Shown here piece after piece: positions 1 through 6,662 of a stretch of 11,888 bases of DNA. Every line of letters begins with the position of its first letter. The first letter of the stretch is position 1. A program made the translations under genes and the position numbers. The stretch is from positions 1 to 11,888 of the forward strand of contig USIY01000047.1 of the NCBI GenBank assembly GCA_900554845.1. The letters are read 5' to 3'. Below the pieces are notes generated by a model, which saw only the letters and a program-made list of their open reading frames with translations, searched no databases and was not told the origin of the DNA. This DNA comes from an uncultured Bacteroidales bacterium. Its GTDB lineage: Bacteria; Bacteroidota; Bacteroidia; Bacteroidales; Muribaculaceae.

Positions 1-763
1 TCACCTCCACTCCGAATGTACGGCTCTGGGCGTCCACAGTGGGCATTATGGTTGTGACAGTGCCGGAGAATTCCTCGTCGCCATAGGTGTCGAACTTGAT
101 GACGGCGGGCATTCCCTTGCGCACATGAGGCAGGTCGCCCTCCGAAACATTAATGACCACTTTCACAGGCTGCGTGCGGGCGACAGTAAGGATAGGAAGG
201 TTGCCGGTGAGATCGCCCGGATCATAATTGCGCGCAGTCACTACTCCCGAGATAGGGGATGTGAGAACGGTGTTTTCCCTGGCGTGACGCAGAGTGCGCT
301 CGGCGGTGGCAAGGGCGTTCTTGGCGTTGACCAACTGAATTTCCATAGCGTCGACGTTCTGTTTGGTGCCTCCGCCGATCTTGTACAGTTCCACTGCCCG
401 GTCATAATTCAGCTGGACGTTGTGAAGGTTGGCGCGGGCGTTGTCCACCTGCGATTCATAACTGAAGGTGTTGACGTCGTCAAGCACCACAACCCTCTGG
501 CCGGCCGAGACATACTGTCCCTCGTCCACAAGTATCTGTTTGATCCGATTCGGCATCGAACTGCTGATGTTGTTCAGCAACTCCGGTTCCACAGTCGCTG
601 TGTAATTGCCGTTCTGATCAACCGTACGGGCGGTCACCGTTGCGACCTTAACTACAGGAAGCGTTTCTTCCTTGGCGGCGTCTTTGTTGTCTTTGTCGCC
701 GGAACAGGATACGGCCATGACTGAGGTCAGTCCTATGGCTGCTAATGACAAATATTTATTCAT
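1..763 (-). CDS. RND efflux periplasmic adaptor (membrane fusion protein), 3'-truncated by window edge
   Basis: The adaptor subunit of a tripartite RND efflux pump, bridging the inner-membrane pump and the TolC-like channel in the periplasm. The start is ATG at 763, and 254 codons are visible before the window edge cuts the C-terminus. The N-terminus reads MNKYLSLAAIGLTSVMAVSC followed by a polar, acidic and lysine-rich stretch. This fits a lipoprotein signal with Cys20 as the lipidated residue, although the lipobox (AVSC) is not canonical. A biotinyl/lipoyl-like half follows (residues about 65-95, with VDEGQYVSAGQRVVVLDD). Then come an alpha-helical hairpin (about 97-160, rich in Asn, Ala and Leu), the second lipoyl half (LTSPISGVVTARNYDPGDL) and the start of the beta-barrel domain (VNVSEGDLPHVRKGMPAV-like). 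It starts 18 bases after the TolC gene stops, so the two are almost certainly cotranscribed. The RND pump itself is inferred to lie beyond base 1. Substrate unknown. Confidence 0.93.
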   Translation of the reverse strand, partial: MNKYLSLAAIGLTSVMAVSCSGDKDNKDAAKEETLPVVKVATVTARTVDQNGNYTATVEPELLNNISSSMPNRIKQILVDEGQYVSAGQRVVVLDDVNTFSYESQVDNARANLHNVQLNYDRAVELYKIGGGTKQNVDAMEIQLVNAKNALATAERTLRHARENTVLTSPISGVVTARNYDPGDLTGNLPILTVARTQPVKVVINVSEGDLPHVRKGMPAVIKFDTYGDEEFSGTVTTIMPTVDAQSRTFGVEV

Positions 764-781
764 GGTTTACTGTTTTTCTCA

Positions 782-2134
782 TTATTTTACTGTACCTGCG
801 GTTTCAGGAATGCCGAGGGCGTCTTCCTTACCGAGCAATGTATCGAGCTCGGATGTGGACACGAGGTAATTGTATATGGCCTGCAGATAGGACAACTGAG
901 CAGAAGTATTTGCCACTTCCGAATCACGGAGGTCAAGATAGGACGCCGCGCCGATTTCAAAGCTTTTCTGCATGATGGAGTAAGCTTTGGCGGCCTGCTT
1001 CACACCGTCCTCGCTTGATTTTATCTGCCGGATCTGCTTGTTGATATTGTCCAAGGCCAGATCCACCTGCATGTTCAGATTGTTCACCAGGTTCTCGCGC
1101 TGATAAGCCATCTCGTCGTACTGGATCTTTGCCTGTTTCACCGAGTTAAGGCGTCCGAGACCGTTGAATATGGGGACTTGCAAAGCCACTCCCACGTTGC
1201 TGTAAGGGTTGAACATCTGGTTTTTCAACGCATTGCCGCTGCTCATGGCGTTCCAGTTCATATTATAGGAGATCCCCAAAGTAGGAATCCACGCGAATTT
1301 CTTCAAAGTAAGGGTCTGCTTCAGCAATTTTGTCTGGATGTCGAGGGTACGCAAAGAAGTGTTGCGCGACAGATCGCGCTCCGCGCCGAGCTGATAGCCG
1401 TACATTTCCTGCTGCATGTCCTTGAGAGTGACATTCGGCATCACGGCCACTTCCGTATCCATTCCCATCAGCATCTTAAGCATAAGCGACGCCTGCTTCA
1501 CCGATATGTCGGCCTGCAGCAACTCAGGCTCGACGTTCGACACCTGAACAGAACTGCGCAGCACGTCATATTCCGACGCAGTCCCCTGCTCGAATTGTTT
1601 TTGATATATGTCGGCGTTCATCTTGGCGATGTCATAGTTCTGCTGTATCACGTCCTTCGACGCGACCGCAAGCAGCAACGCATAATATGCCTTGTTGACA
1701 TTGTTCACCAGATCCAGCCGCGAGGAACGAGATTCCTCCAAAGAGGCAAGAATCTGAGTGTCGCTGATCTGAAGCGACTTCCATAACTGCGCGTTCACAA
1801 GAGGCATCGAGGCCGAGAATCCGAAATTCCAGTTGTTGTCGGTACCCATCTTGAACTGCTGCGTCTGGCCGCCCATGTTCATCGACACGGTCTGCAACTT
1901 GATGGTGCGTTGATAAGCCCCCGAAAAATCAATGTTGGGAAACAGATTGGCCAGCGTCTCGCGCTTGCTGTAATCCATACGTTTCACCTCCATGTCGGCC
2001 ACACGGATGGTAGGATTGTCCTGAAGGGCGATCGATACGCATTCGTTTCGCGAAAGTCGCACTGTATCGTTGCACATTCCCTGCAGGGCGCTCAGGGCAA
2101 GCAACGACAATGCCAGCGGTTTTAAGAATTTCAT
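782..2134 (-). CDS. TolC family outer-membrane efflux channel
   Basis: An outer-membrane exit duct of 450 residues, close to the usual TolC/OprM size. Residues 1-20 are a signal peptide (Lys3 and Lys5, then a Leu/Ala-rich core). A cysteine at 21 is not preceded by a convincing lipobox, so signal peptidase I cleavage is more likely than lipidation. The mature protein opens with DTVRLSRNECVSIALQDNPTIRVAD, the typical first helix of an outer-membrane efflux protein repeat. Two such repeats are visible at about 25-215 and 240-440, with long amphipathic helices rich in Gln, Asn and Ala. The stop at 782 is 18 bases before the membrane fusion protein start. The gene follows a TetR-family regulator on the same strand and an unusual repeat-bearing leader. 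Only a weak AGG lies upstream of the ATG, as is normal in Bacteroidetes. Family assignment is firm; substrate is unknown. Confidence 0.95.
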   Translation of the reverse strand: MKFLKPLALSLLALSALQGMCNDTVRLSRNECVSIALQDNPTIRVADMEVKRMDYSKRETLANLFPNIDFSGAYQRTIKLQTVSMNMGGQTQQFKMGTDNNWNFGFSASMPLVNAQLWKSLQISDTQILASLEESRSSRLDLVNNVNKAYYALLLAVASKDVIQQNYDIAKMNADIYQKQFEQGTASEYDVLRSSVQVSNVEPELLQADISVKQASLMLKMLMGMDTEVAVMPNVTLKDMQQEMYGYQLGAERDLSRNTSLRTLDIQTKLLKQTLTLKKFAWIPTLGISYNMNWNAMSSGNALKNQMFNPYSNVGVALQVPIFNGLGRLNSVKQAKIQYDEMAYQRENLVNNLNMQVDLALDNINKQIRQIKSSEDGVKQAAKAYSIMQKSFEIGAASYLDLRDSEVANTSAQLSYLQAIYNYLVSTSELDTLLGKEDALGIPETAGTVK

Positions 2135-2160
2135 AATACCTGCGATATTGATTGTTATTC

Positions 2161-2292
2161 TTTGTTGTTTTCTACTAAGTAGCTAATAGAAATTAATGAA
2201 CATGAAAACGAAGTTAATTTTTAGGTATTTTCTTTCCGGAGTGAAGGAGCCATTGCCACATAGTGACTGAGCGACAGGAAGAAAACAACAAA
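2161..2292. repeat. Additional 13-base perfect inverted repeat in efflux leader
   Basis: TTTGTTGTTTTCT at 2161-2173 is the exact reverse complement of AGAAAACAACAAA at 2280-2292. It adjoins the left arm of the larger repeat cluster but is not nested symmetrically inside it: the order is A-B-C on the left, and B-C-A on the right reading inward. The sequence is low in complexity, so its significance is less certain than that of the 24-base arms. Confidence 0.5.
2172..2189. promoter_or_regulatory. Candidate TetR-type operator (imperfect palindrome)
   Basis: CTACTAAGTAGCTAATAG reads as an imperfect 18-base palindrome of the pattern CTAnTAnnTAnnTAnTAG (12 of 18 positions symmetric). It contains a perfect 11-base palindrome, CTACT-A-AGTAG, at 2172-2182. 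It lies 38 to 55 bases before the TolC start codon, where a repressor would block transcription, and a TetR-family gene is directly upstream. The core TAGCTA recurs in the two right-hand repeat copies. Assignment to this regulator is inference; dimeric TetR proteins commonly bind palindromes of about this size. Confidence 0.4.
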
Positions 2293-2358
2293 AAAGAACG
2301 AGTTTTCATGTTAAGTTCCATAAGCTACATATAATCATTAATTTTTATTAGCTACTTA
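2176..2358. repeat. Three-copy repeat cluster with 24-base inverted ends upstream of efflux operon
   Basis: The segment is bounded by inverted arms at 2176-2199 (plus strand TAAGTAGCTAATA, then GAAATTAATGA) and 2335-2358 (its reverse complement). They match at 23 of 24 positions and enclose 135 bases. A third, diverged copy in minus orientation occupies 2302-2331. Aligned to 2176-2209 with one 4-base gap, it matches at 26 of 30 positions, including a perfect shared tail AACATGAAAAC (2199-2209 against 2302-2312). On the minus strand the two right-hand copies are direct repeats offset by 27 bases. The outer right arm contains the TAA stop codon of the TetR gene, so the repeat begins exactly where that gene ends. 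The arrangement could be multiple operator sites, recombination arms of an invertible promoter, or terminal inverted repeats of a small non-autonomous element. No clear target-site duplication is visible. Confidence 0.8.
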
Positions 2359-2985
2359 CTTTTTATTCTTGTTGACCGTCACAAAATGGTTGGACATCCC
2401 TTCGAGAATCTCCAATCCTTTGTAGGTCGCTATGCTGCGCAGAAATCCAAGACTGATGGTATTGAAAGTCTGTATCAGCGTAACATCGGGAGGAAATTGC
2501 TTTTCCATACGCTTCAACGATTCCATCTGTATCAGGAAGAGTCGGCTCATAATTCTGTAATCCACATCGGGACGGAACACACCTTCCTTGATTCCGGCTT
2601 CAAGAAACTGCAGCAAATCGTTGTTGGCCGCAACTTCGTCATAGGTCGGCCGCAAGCGCGGACAATATTCATCCATGTCCACGAAAAACGCCATGTCAAG
2701 TTCGCTCATGGTGCGCTGATGGAACTTCAAAGCCAGCACAACGGCCGCCATTGTGTTGGACGCCTTGGAGACGATTCCTACCATACGCTGTTTCATAAGC
2801 TCGTGCATCTTGCGCATGGTCTCGACTATCATATCCTCCTTGCTGTTGAAGATCTCATACAGAGTCCGTTTGGACATTCCCAGACTCTTGGCCACGGAAT
2901 CCATGGTCAGGTTCTTGATCCCCTTTTTTATCAGCAATGGATAGATCTTCGTAATCAGCTCAGTTCGATGTTCTTCAATTGTCAT
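2356..2985 (-). CDS. TetR/AcrR family transcriptional regulator
   Basis: A 209-residue protein, the usual length for the family. The N-terminal DNA-binding domain spans about residues 5-55. Its helix-turn-helix lies at about 27-46 (LTMDSVAKSLGMSKRTLYEI, followed by FNSKEDMI), a strong TetR_N signature. The rest is an all-helical ligand-binding and dimerisation domain with no diagnostic motif, so the inducer cannot be read. The start is ATG at 2985, the only sensible start before the HTH domain. It lies directly upstream of, and in the same direction as, the TolC/adaptor genes, so it is most likely the local repressor of that pump, although activators exist in the family. The C-terminus is short and lysine-rich (NKNKK), and the stop codon falls inside the outermost 24-base repeat arm. 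Confidence 0.93.
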   Translation of the reverse strand: MTIEEHRTELITKIYPLLIKKGIKNLTMDSVAKSLGMSKRTLYEIFNSKEDMIVETMRKMHELMKQRMVGIVSKASNTMAAVVLALKFHQRTMSELDMAFFVDMDEYCPRLRPTYDEVAANNDLLQFLEAGIKEGVFRPDVDYRIMSRLFLIQMESLKRMEKQFPPDVTLIQTFNTISLGFLRSIATYKGLEILEGMSNHFVTVNKNKK

Positions 2986-3007
2986 TGTTATAATCAGAAA
3001 GACGAAG

Positions 3008-3015
3008 CAAAATTA
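3008..3015 (-). promoter_or_regulatory. Candidate -7 box of the TetR gene promoter
   Basis: On the minus strand this is TAATTTTG, an exact match to the Bacteroidetes -7 consensus TAnnTTTG, placed about 22 bases before the start codon. No TTG box is found at the expected distance. That upstream position falls inside the terminator hairpin, so the promoter may be weak or need help. The short leader fits the usual architecture. Confidence 0.5.
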
Positions 3016-3019
3016 GCAA

Positions 3020-3056
3020 ATAAAACCCGAAACCGATTTGCGGTTTCGGGTTTTAT
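3020..3056 (-). terminator. Strong hairpin terminator, probably bidirectional
   Basis: A perfect 16-bp stem (3020-3035 with 3041-3056) closes a 5-base loop. The GC-rich core is CCCGAAACCG / CGGTTTCGGG, flanked by A and T runs on both sides. It lies 34 bases after the EamA transporter stop, so on the minus strand it ends the tdk-to-EamA transcript. It also insulates the TetR gene whose -7 box begins only five bases beyond the stem. Confidence 0.85.
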
Positions 3057-3089
3057 ATATAAGATTTCACCTATTTTAACAATAGACCT

Positions 3090-3977
3090 TCATTCACCCA
3101 TACCGCTGCCGATTATAAGCAACAGCAAGGACAGCAGAAGGATCCCGAGATCAATGAGTTTCGACTTCAGGTCGCGGCGTTCGCCAAGCACCGCCACTCC
3201 ATATCCGAAAGACACAAGCACGCTTCCGCGACGTATCATCGATACGACTGAAATCATGGCGCCGGGCTGCGACAACGAATAAAAATAGCATAGGTCAGCC
3301 GCCGTCAGGAACAAGGATATTCCCAATATGGTCCATCTCCACTTGAATTTGTCACGCGCCAAACCTTTGCTCCGCAGAATGACCACAACCAACGCCATCA
3401 ACACACACTGATAAAGCGAATACCATGCCTGCACCTCCGTCGGCTCATACAGTTTCAGCAGATATTTGTCGTATAGAGCGCTGACCGCGCCAAGCATGGT
3501 GGCTCCTATCGACAGCCAGATCCACTTGCTGTGCTTGATATCGAAACCGTCGTGCGATCCGATGCGGCTTATCATATACAAGGAGAGGAAACCCAACGCG
3601 ATGCCGCACCACTGGACCCAGTTCAGCCGTTCCCCGAAAAATAGCAGAGCGCCCACAAGCACCAGCACCGGACGCGAGGCGTTGATCGGCCCCTGGATTG
3701 TAAGCGGAAGATGCTTGATGGCGAAGTAGCCCAGAATCCACGACGAAAGCACAATCACCGCCTTAAGCAATATCTGCAGATGACCCACATAGCTGTTGCC
3801 CAGCCCTATGCCCCCGCCAGCTATATTGTTAAAGATTACCGGCGACATCAAAGCCGTGCCGAACAATGTGTTCAACAACAAAACAATCGGTACGTTGTTG
3901 TCACGTACCGACAGTTTTTTCATCACGTCATAAAATCCCAGCCCGACGGCCGAGCATATCGCCAATATAATCCACAT
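3090..3977 (-). CDS. EamA/DMT superfamily transporter
   Basis: An inner-membrane protein of 295 residues with about ten hydrophobic helices arranged as two EamA repeats. The first repeat ends near residue 116 with the hallmark LVLVGALLFFGERL after a conserved run PLTIQGPINASRPV. The second has the parallel segment SQPGAMISVVSMIRRGSVLV ending in VAVLGER near residue 267. Each repeat therefore keeps the conserved Glu after its fourth helix. The start is ATG at 3977, one base after the acyl-CoA ligase stop, which implies tight translational coupling. DMT transporters export or exchange amino acids, nucleosides or other metabolites. No residue here fixes the substrate, and the neighbouring ligase does not settle it either. 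Confidence 0.92.
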   Translation of the reverse strand: MWIILAICSAVGLGFYDVMKKLSVRDNNVPIVLLLNTLFGTALMSPVIFNNIAGGGIGLGNSYVGHLQILLKAVIVLSSWILGYFAIKHLPLTIQGPINASRPVLVLVGALLFFGERLNWVQWCGIALGFLSLYMISRIGSHDGFDIKHSKWIWLSIGATMLGAVSALYDKYLLKLYEPTEVQAWYSLYQCVLMALVVVILRSKGLARDKFKWRWTILGISLFLTAADLCYFYSLSQPGAMISVVSMIRRGSVLVSFGYGVAVLGERRDLKSKLIDLGILLLSLLLLIIGSGMGE

Positions 3978-3978
3978 T

Positions 3979-5646
3979 TTAATGTTGATATAAGAATCGC
4001 TTGATGGAACGTTTAGGAGTTTTCTCGAACTCCTCCTCCATTATCTTTATGCCCTTGACCTTGCTGTAACCGGGCAGTTCCGTATTCAGCTGCTCCAGAT
4101 TCTGCCTCATTATTTTCTCCAGCTCGTCGCGGTCGATGCTCTGTGTCATCGCAGCGTCGAAATCGGGATGAACCAAAGCCTGCAGATGATCGCCGTCCTC
4201 TATAATCAACGACTCGTTGACATAAGGCATATTGTTGAGTTTCTGCTCGATTTCCTCAGGATATATATTCTGCCCCGACGGTCCGAGTATCATTGTCTTG
4301 CTGCGGCCGTTGATAGAGATGAATCCGTCAGGGTCGACAGTTCCCATATCACCGGTATTCATCCATCCGTCGTGACCGATCATGACTTCGTCGGTAGCCT
4401 TCTGGTTCTTGTAATAACCTTTCATCACATTGACGCCGCGCACGAGGATATTGCCGGGTATATTCTCGGGATCAGGCGAATCCACCTTGACTTCCATACG
4501 GTCCACAGCCTGTCCTACTGTATGAGGCTTGGAGTCGGGCGCCGTGGTGTAGCTGATCAGAGGTCCGCATTCGGTCATTCCATAGCCCACTGTCACCGGA
4601 AATCCGATCTTGTACAGGAATTTCTCGACATCGGCGTTCAACGGAGCGCCTCCTACTATTATCTCCTTCAGATTTCCTCCGAATGCCTGCAGCAGGTTTT
4701 CCTTTATCTTTGCCAGCAGACGGTCGTCGAGATAAGGAACACGAAGAAGGATCTTCATCAACGGCTTGTCGAGCAACGGGAACACCTTGTTGCGTATGAT
4801 TTTCTCAAGAATCAGCGGCACCGTGATGATGAGGGTGGGCTTGACGTCGGCGAACGCTTTCAGTATGATCTTGGGACTCGGTAATTTTGTAAGGAAATAG
4901 CAGTGACAGCCCCTGCTGAAGGGATTCAGCATCTCAATGGTCATGCCGTACATGTGCGCCAGCGGCAACATGTTGACGATACCGTCACCGCGCTTGAAGA
5001 ACGGCAGATTATCAAGCGTAAAGCGGATGTTGCTCCACAACGACCGGTACGGAACCATCACTCCCTTCGACATTCCGGTGGAGCCGGAAGTATAATTTAT
5101 CACGCACACCTCGTCGGGCTGGTCCCGGTAATAATGCAGATCGCCCGGTCCGAAACTGTAGGGATATTTCTGACCGAACAATCCGTTGATATTGTTGCGT
5201 GCTTCCGTAAGCCGCTCGCTGCGCGAAACAGGCATGCCGAACTCACTTATATAGATCACGCCGATGAGGTTCGGCAACAATTTTTCATCAAGATTTTCCC
5301 AAATCGCGGCGTCCACAAACAGGAGTTTCGCATCGGAATGATTCACAAGATGATGAATGGTGTCCGGCTTGAATTCATGCAGAATAGGCACCGCAACCAC
5401 ACCCGCGGTAAGACATGCCAAGAACGTGACCGCCCAGTTCGATGAGTTCTTGCCGCATATCGCCACATGGTCACCGGGTCGCAGTCCGGCTTCCTCGAAC
5501 AAGATATGCACTTTCGCTATCCATTCGGCCACATCCTTGTACTGATAGTTCATACCCCCCATATCGGAGAGCGACATAAGATTCCAGTTATCGCGGATTG
5601 CCTTCTCTATCAATGCATTCAATGATTGGGAATTGTGTTCGGCCAT
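3979..5646 (-). CDS. AMP-binding acyl-CoA synthetase/ligase (adenylate-forming enzyme)
   Basis: A 555-residue member of the ANL superfamily, which activates a carboxylate with ATP and normally transfers it to CoA. Visible core motifs are the phosphate loop YTSGSTGMSKG at 185-195, the A5 motif GYGMTECGP at 354-362, NTGDMGTVDPDG at 430-441 (the aspartate that holds the ribose), and GRSKTMILGPSGQNIYPEEIE at the hinge near 447-467. The catalytic lysine region of the C-terminal lid reads TPKRSIKRFLY. Lys549 sits where PxxxxGK is expected, but the preceding Gly is replaced by Ile. Hydrophobic segments without a signal peptide suggest a cytoplasmic or membrane-associated long-chain fatty-acid ligase. 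The gene begins 27 bases after the M48 protease gene and is followed one base later by EamA. Chain-length preference and the true acceptor cannot be read from sequence. Confidence 0.9.
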   Translation of the reverse strand: MAEHNSQSLNALIEKAIRDNWNLMSLSDMGGMNYQYKDVAEWIAKVHILFEEAGLRPGDHVAICGKNSSNWAVTFLACLTAGVVAVPILHEFKPDTIHHLVNHSDAKLLFVDAAIWENLDEKLLPNLIGVIYISEFGMPVSRSERLTEARNNINGLFGQKYPYSFGPGDLHYYRDQPDEVCVINYTSGSTGMSKGVMVPYRSLWSNIRFTLDNLPFFKRGDGIVNMLPLAHMYGMTIEMLNPFSRGCHCYFLTKLPSPKIILKAFADVKPTLIITVPLILEKIIRNKVFPLLDKPLMKILLRVPYLDDRLLAKIKENLLQAFGGNLKEIIVGGAPLNADVEKFLYKIGFPVTVGYGMTECGPLISYTTAPDSKPHTVGQAVDRMEVKVDSPDPENIPGNILVRGVNVMKGYYKNQKATDEVMIGHDGWMNTGDMGTVDPDGFISINGRSKTMILGPSGQNIYPEEIEQKLNNMPYVNESLIIEDGDHLQALVHPDFDAAMTQSIDRDELEKIMRQNLEQLNTELPGYSKVKGIKIMEEEFEKTPKRSIKRFLYQH

Positions 5647-5673
5647 AGTAATGTTCTATATGATTAGGGTTAC

Positions 5674-6597
5674 TTATCTTTTCTTCGTTGATTTTTTATT
5701 GGTTTTCTTGATGGAATTCCCGTTTACCGTAGATTTGGAACCGGATTTATTCACCGGCTTCGACACGGAGGTCCCATCTTTTGCCTTCTTGCCGGACTTG
5801 GCGCCGGCATCAAGCATGCTGTATGTGAAGCCATCTTTTTTAGCCTGGCTCTCGATATTCTTGATCCGTTTATTCGTATCCGGGTGGTCGCTGAACGCCT
5901 TCATGAAAGAGTTTGACCCACCGCTGCCTGACATGGTTTCAAGCTTTTGGAAGGCCTTGGCCATGACAAGGGGATTTATACCTCGCGACTTCAGATAGGA
6001 GTACGCATAATTATCGGCTTCTGTTTCCTGCTTGCGTGAATATCCCTTCGACAGAAGGACTTCGGCAATGTCGCCGAGCTGCGAATCCGTCAGCGTCGCC
6101 ACAACTCCACCCGTCGATCCCACTACATCCCTCAATGCAGACGACGTCAAAGCCTCTTTAAACGCCTTTTTGGTATCTTTATGCGCCACATGGCCGATTT
6201 CATGACCTATGACGCCAAGCACCTCATTGTTGTCCATCAGATCCATCAATCCCGAATATACACGGACACTTCCGTCAGCGCACGCAAAGGCATTCACGTC
6301 TTTGGTCATATATACCTTAAAATTCAGCGGCGTGCCGTCCACCTGCGTTATTCCGGACACTATTGTGTCAAGACGCATTTTGTACTTCGACCCTTCCGGA
6401 GCCACCTGACTCTGGGCATCAAGGTTCTGCACATACTGACGCACATATTCCTGCACCTGTGAATCCGATATTGTCAAGGCCTGTAACCCTTTTGCTCCGG
6501 CCTGTATGAGCCGGCCCCAGTTCTGGGCCTCAGCCGGCTGCTGCAGCCCTGCCATACTGATGAAGGCAGCCGCTATTAACGCATATATTTTCTTCAT
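5674..6597 (-). CDS. Secreted M48 family zinc metalloprotease
   Basis: An exported peptidase of 307 residues. Residues 1-24 form a classical signal peptide with an AEA-Q cleavage site, so the enzyme should be periplasmic or bound to an envelope membrane. The catalytic zinc site HEIGH lies at 132-136 in GVIGHEIGHVAHKDT. The third ligand is probably Glu193 in QETEADNYAYSYLKSRG (the ExxxD region of M48), and the conserved HPDTNKRI lies at 238-245. There is no transmembrane pair as in HtpX, so it is closer to the BepA/LoiP/YcaL-like soluble group, which handles outer-membrane protein quality control in E. coli. The last 45 residues or so are an unusual tail rich in Lys, Ser, Thr and Asn. It sits within a five-gene leftward cluster, 65 bases after the CyuA-like gene and 27 before the acyl ligase. 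Confidence 0.93.
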   Translation of the reverse strand: MKKIYALIAAAFISMAGLQQPAEAQNWGRLIQAGAKGLQALTISDSQVQEYVRQYVQNLDAQSQVAPEGSKYKMRLDTIVSGITQVDGTPLNFKVYMTKDVNAFACADGSVRVYSGLMDLMDNNEVLGVIGHEIGHVAHKDTKKAFKEALTSSALRDVVGSTGGVVATLTDSQLGDIAEVLLSKGYSRKQETEADNYAYSYLKSRGINPLVMAKAFQKLETMSGSGGSNSFMKAFSDHPDTNKRIKNIESQAKKDGFTYSMLDAGAKSGKKAKDGTSVSKPVNKSGSKSTVNGNSIKKTNKKSTKKR

Positions 6598-6662
6598 ATT
6601 CGTTATGATTCGTTAATATTATAATTGTTGGATCCGCAGATTTGTTTAAAGTTTAAATACAC

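Noticed and set aside
2386..3282. Long plus-strand open frame opposite the TetR gene and part of EamA
   Set aside because: It is a mirror frame of two well-recognised minus-strand genes, crosses the terminator hairpin between them, and has no recognisable domain.
4168..4884. Plus-strand open frame of 238 codons opposite the acyl ligase
   Set aside because: The minus-strand frame carries conserved ligase motifs. The plus-strand product is His/Arg-rich with no family signature, typical of an antisense shadow.
6644..6657. GTTTAAAGTTTAAA direct repeat between the CyuA-like and M48 genes
   Set aside because: It is a short A/T repeat without a GC stem, T-run or promoter match. I do not see a terminator or promoter that can be supported there.
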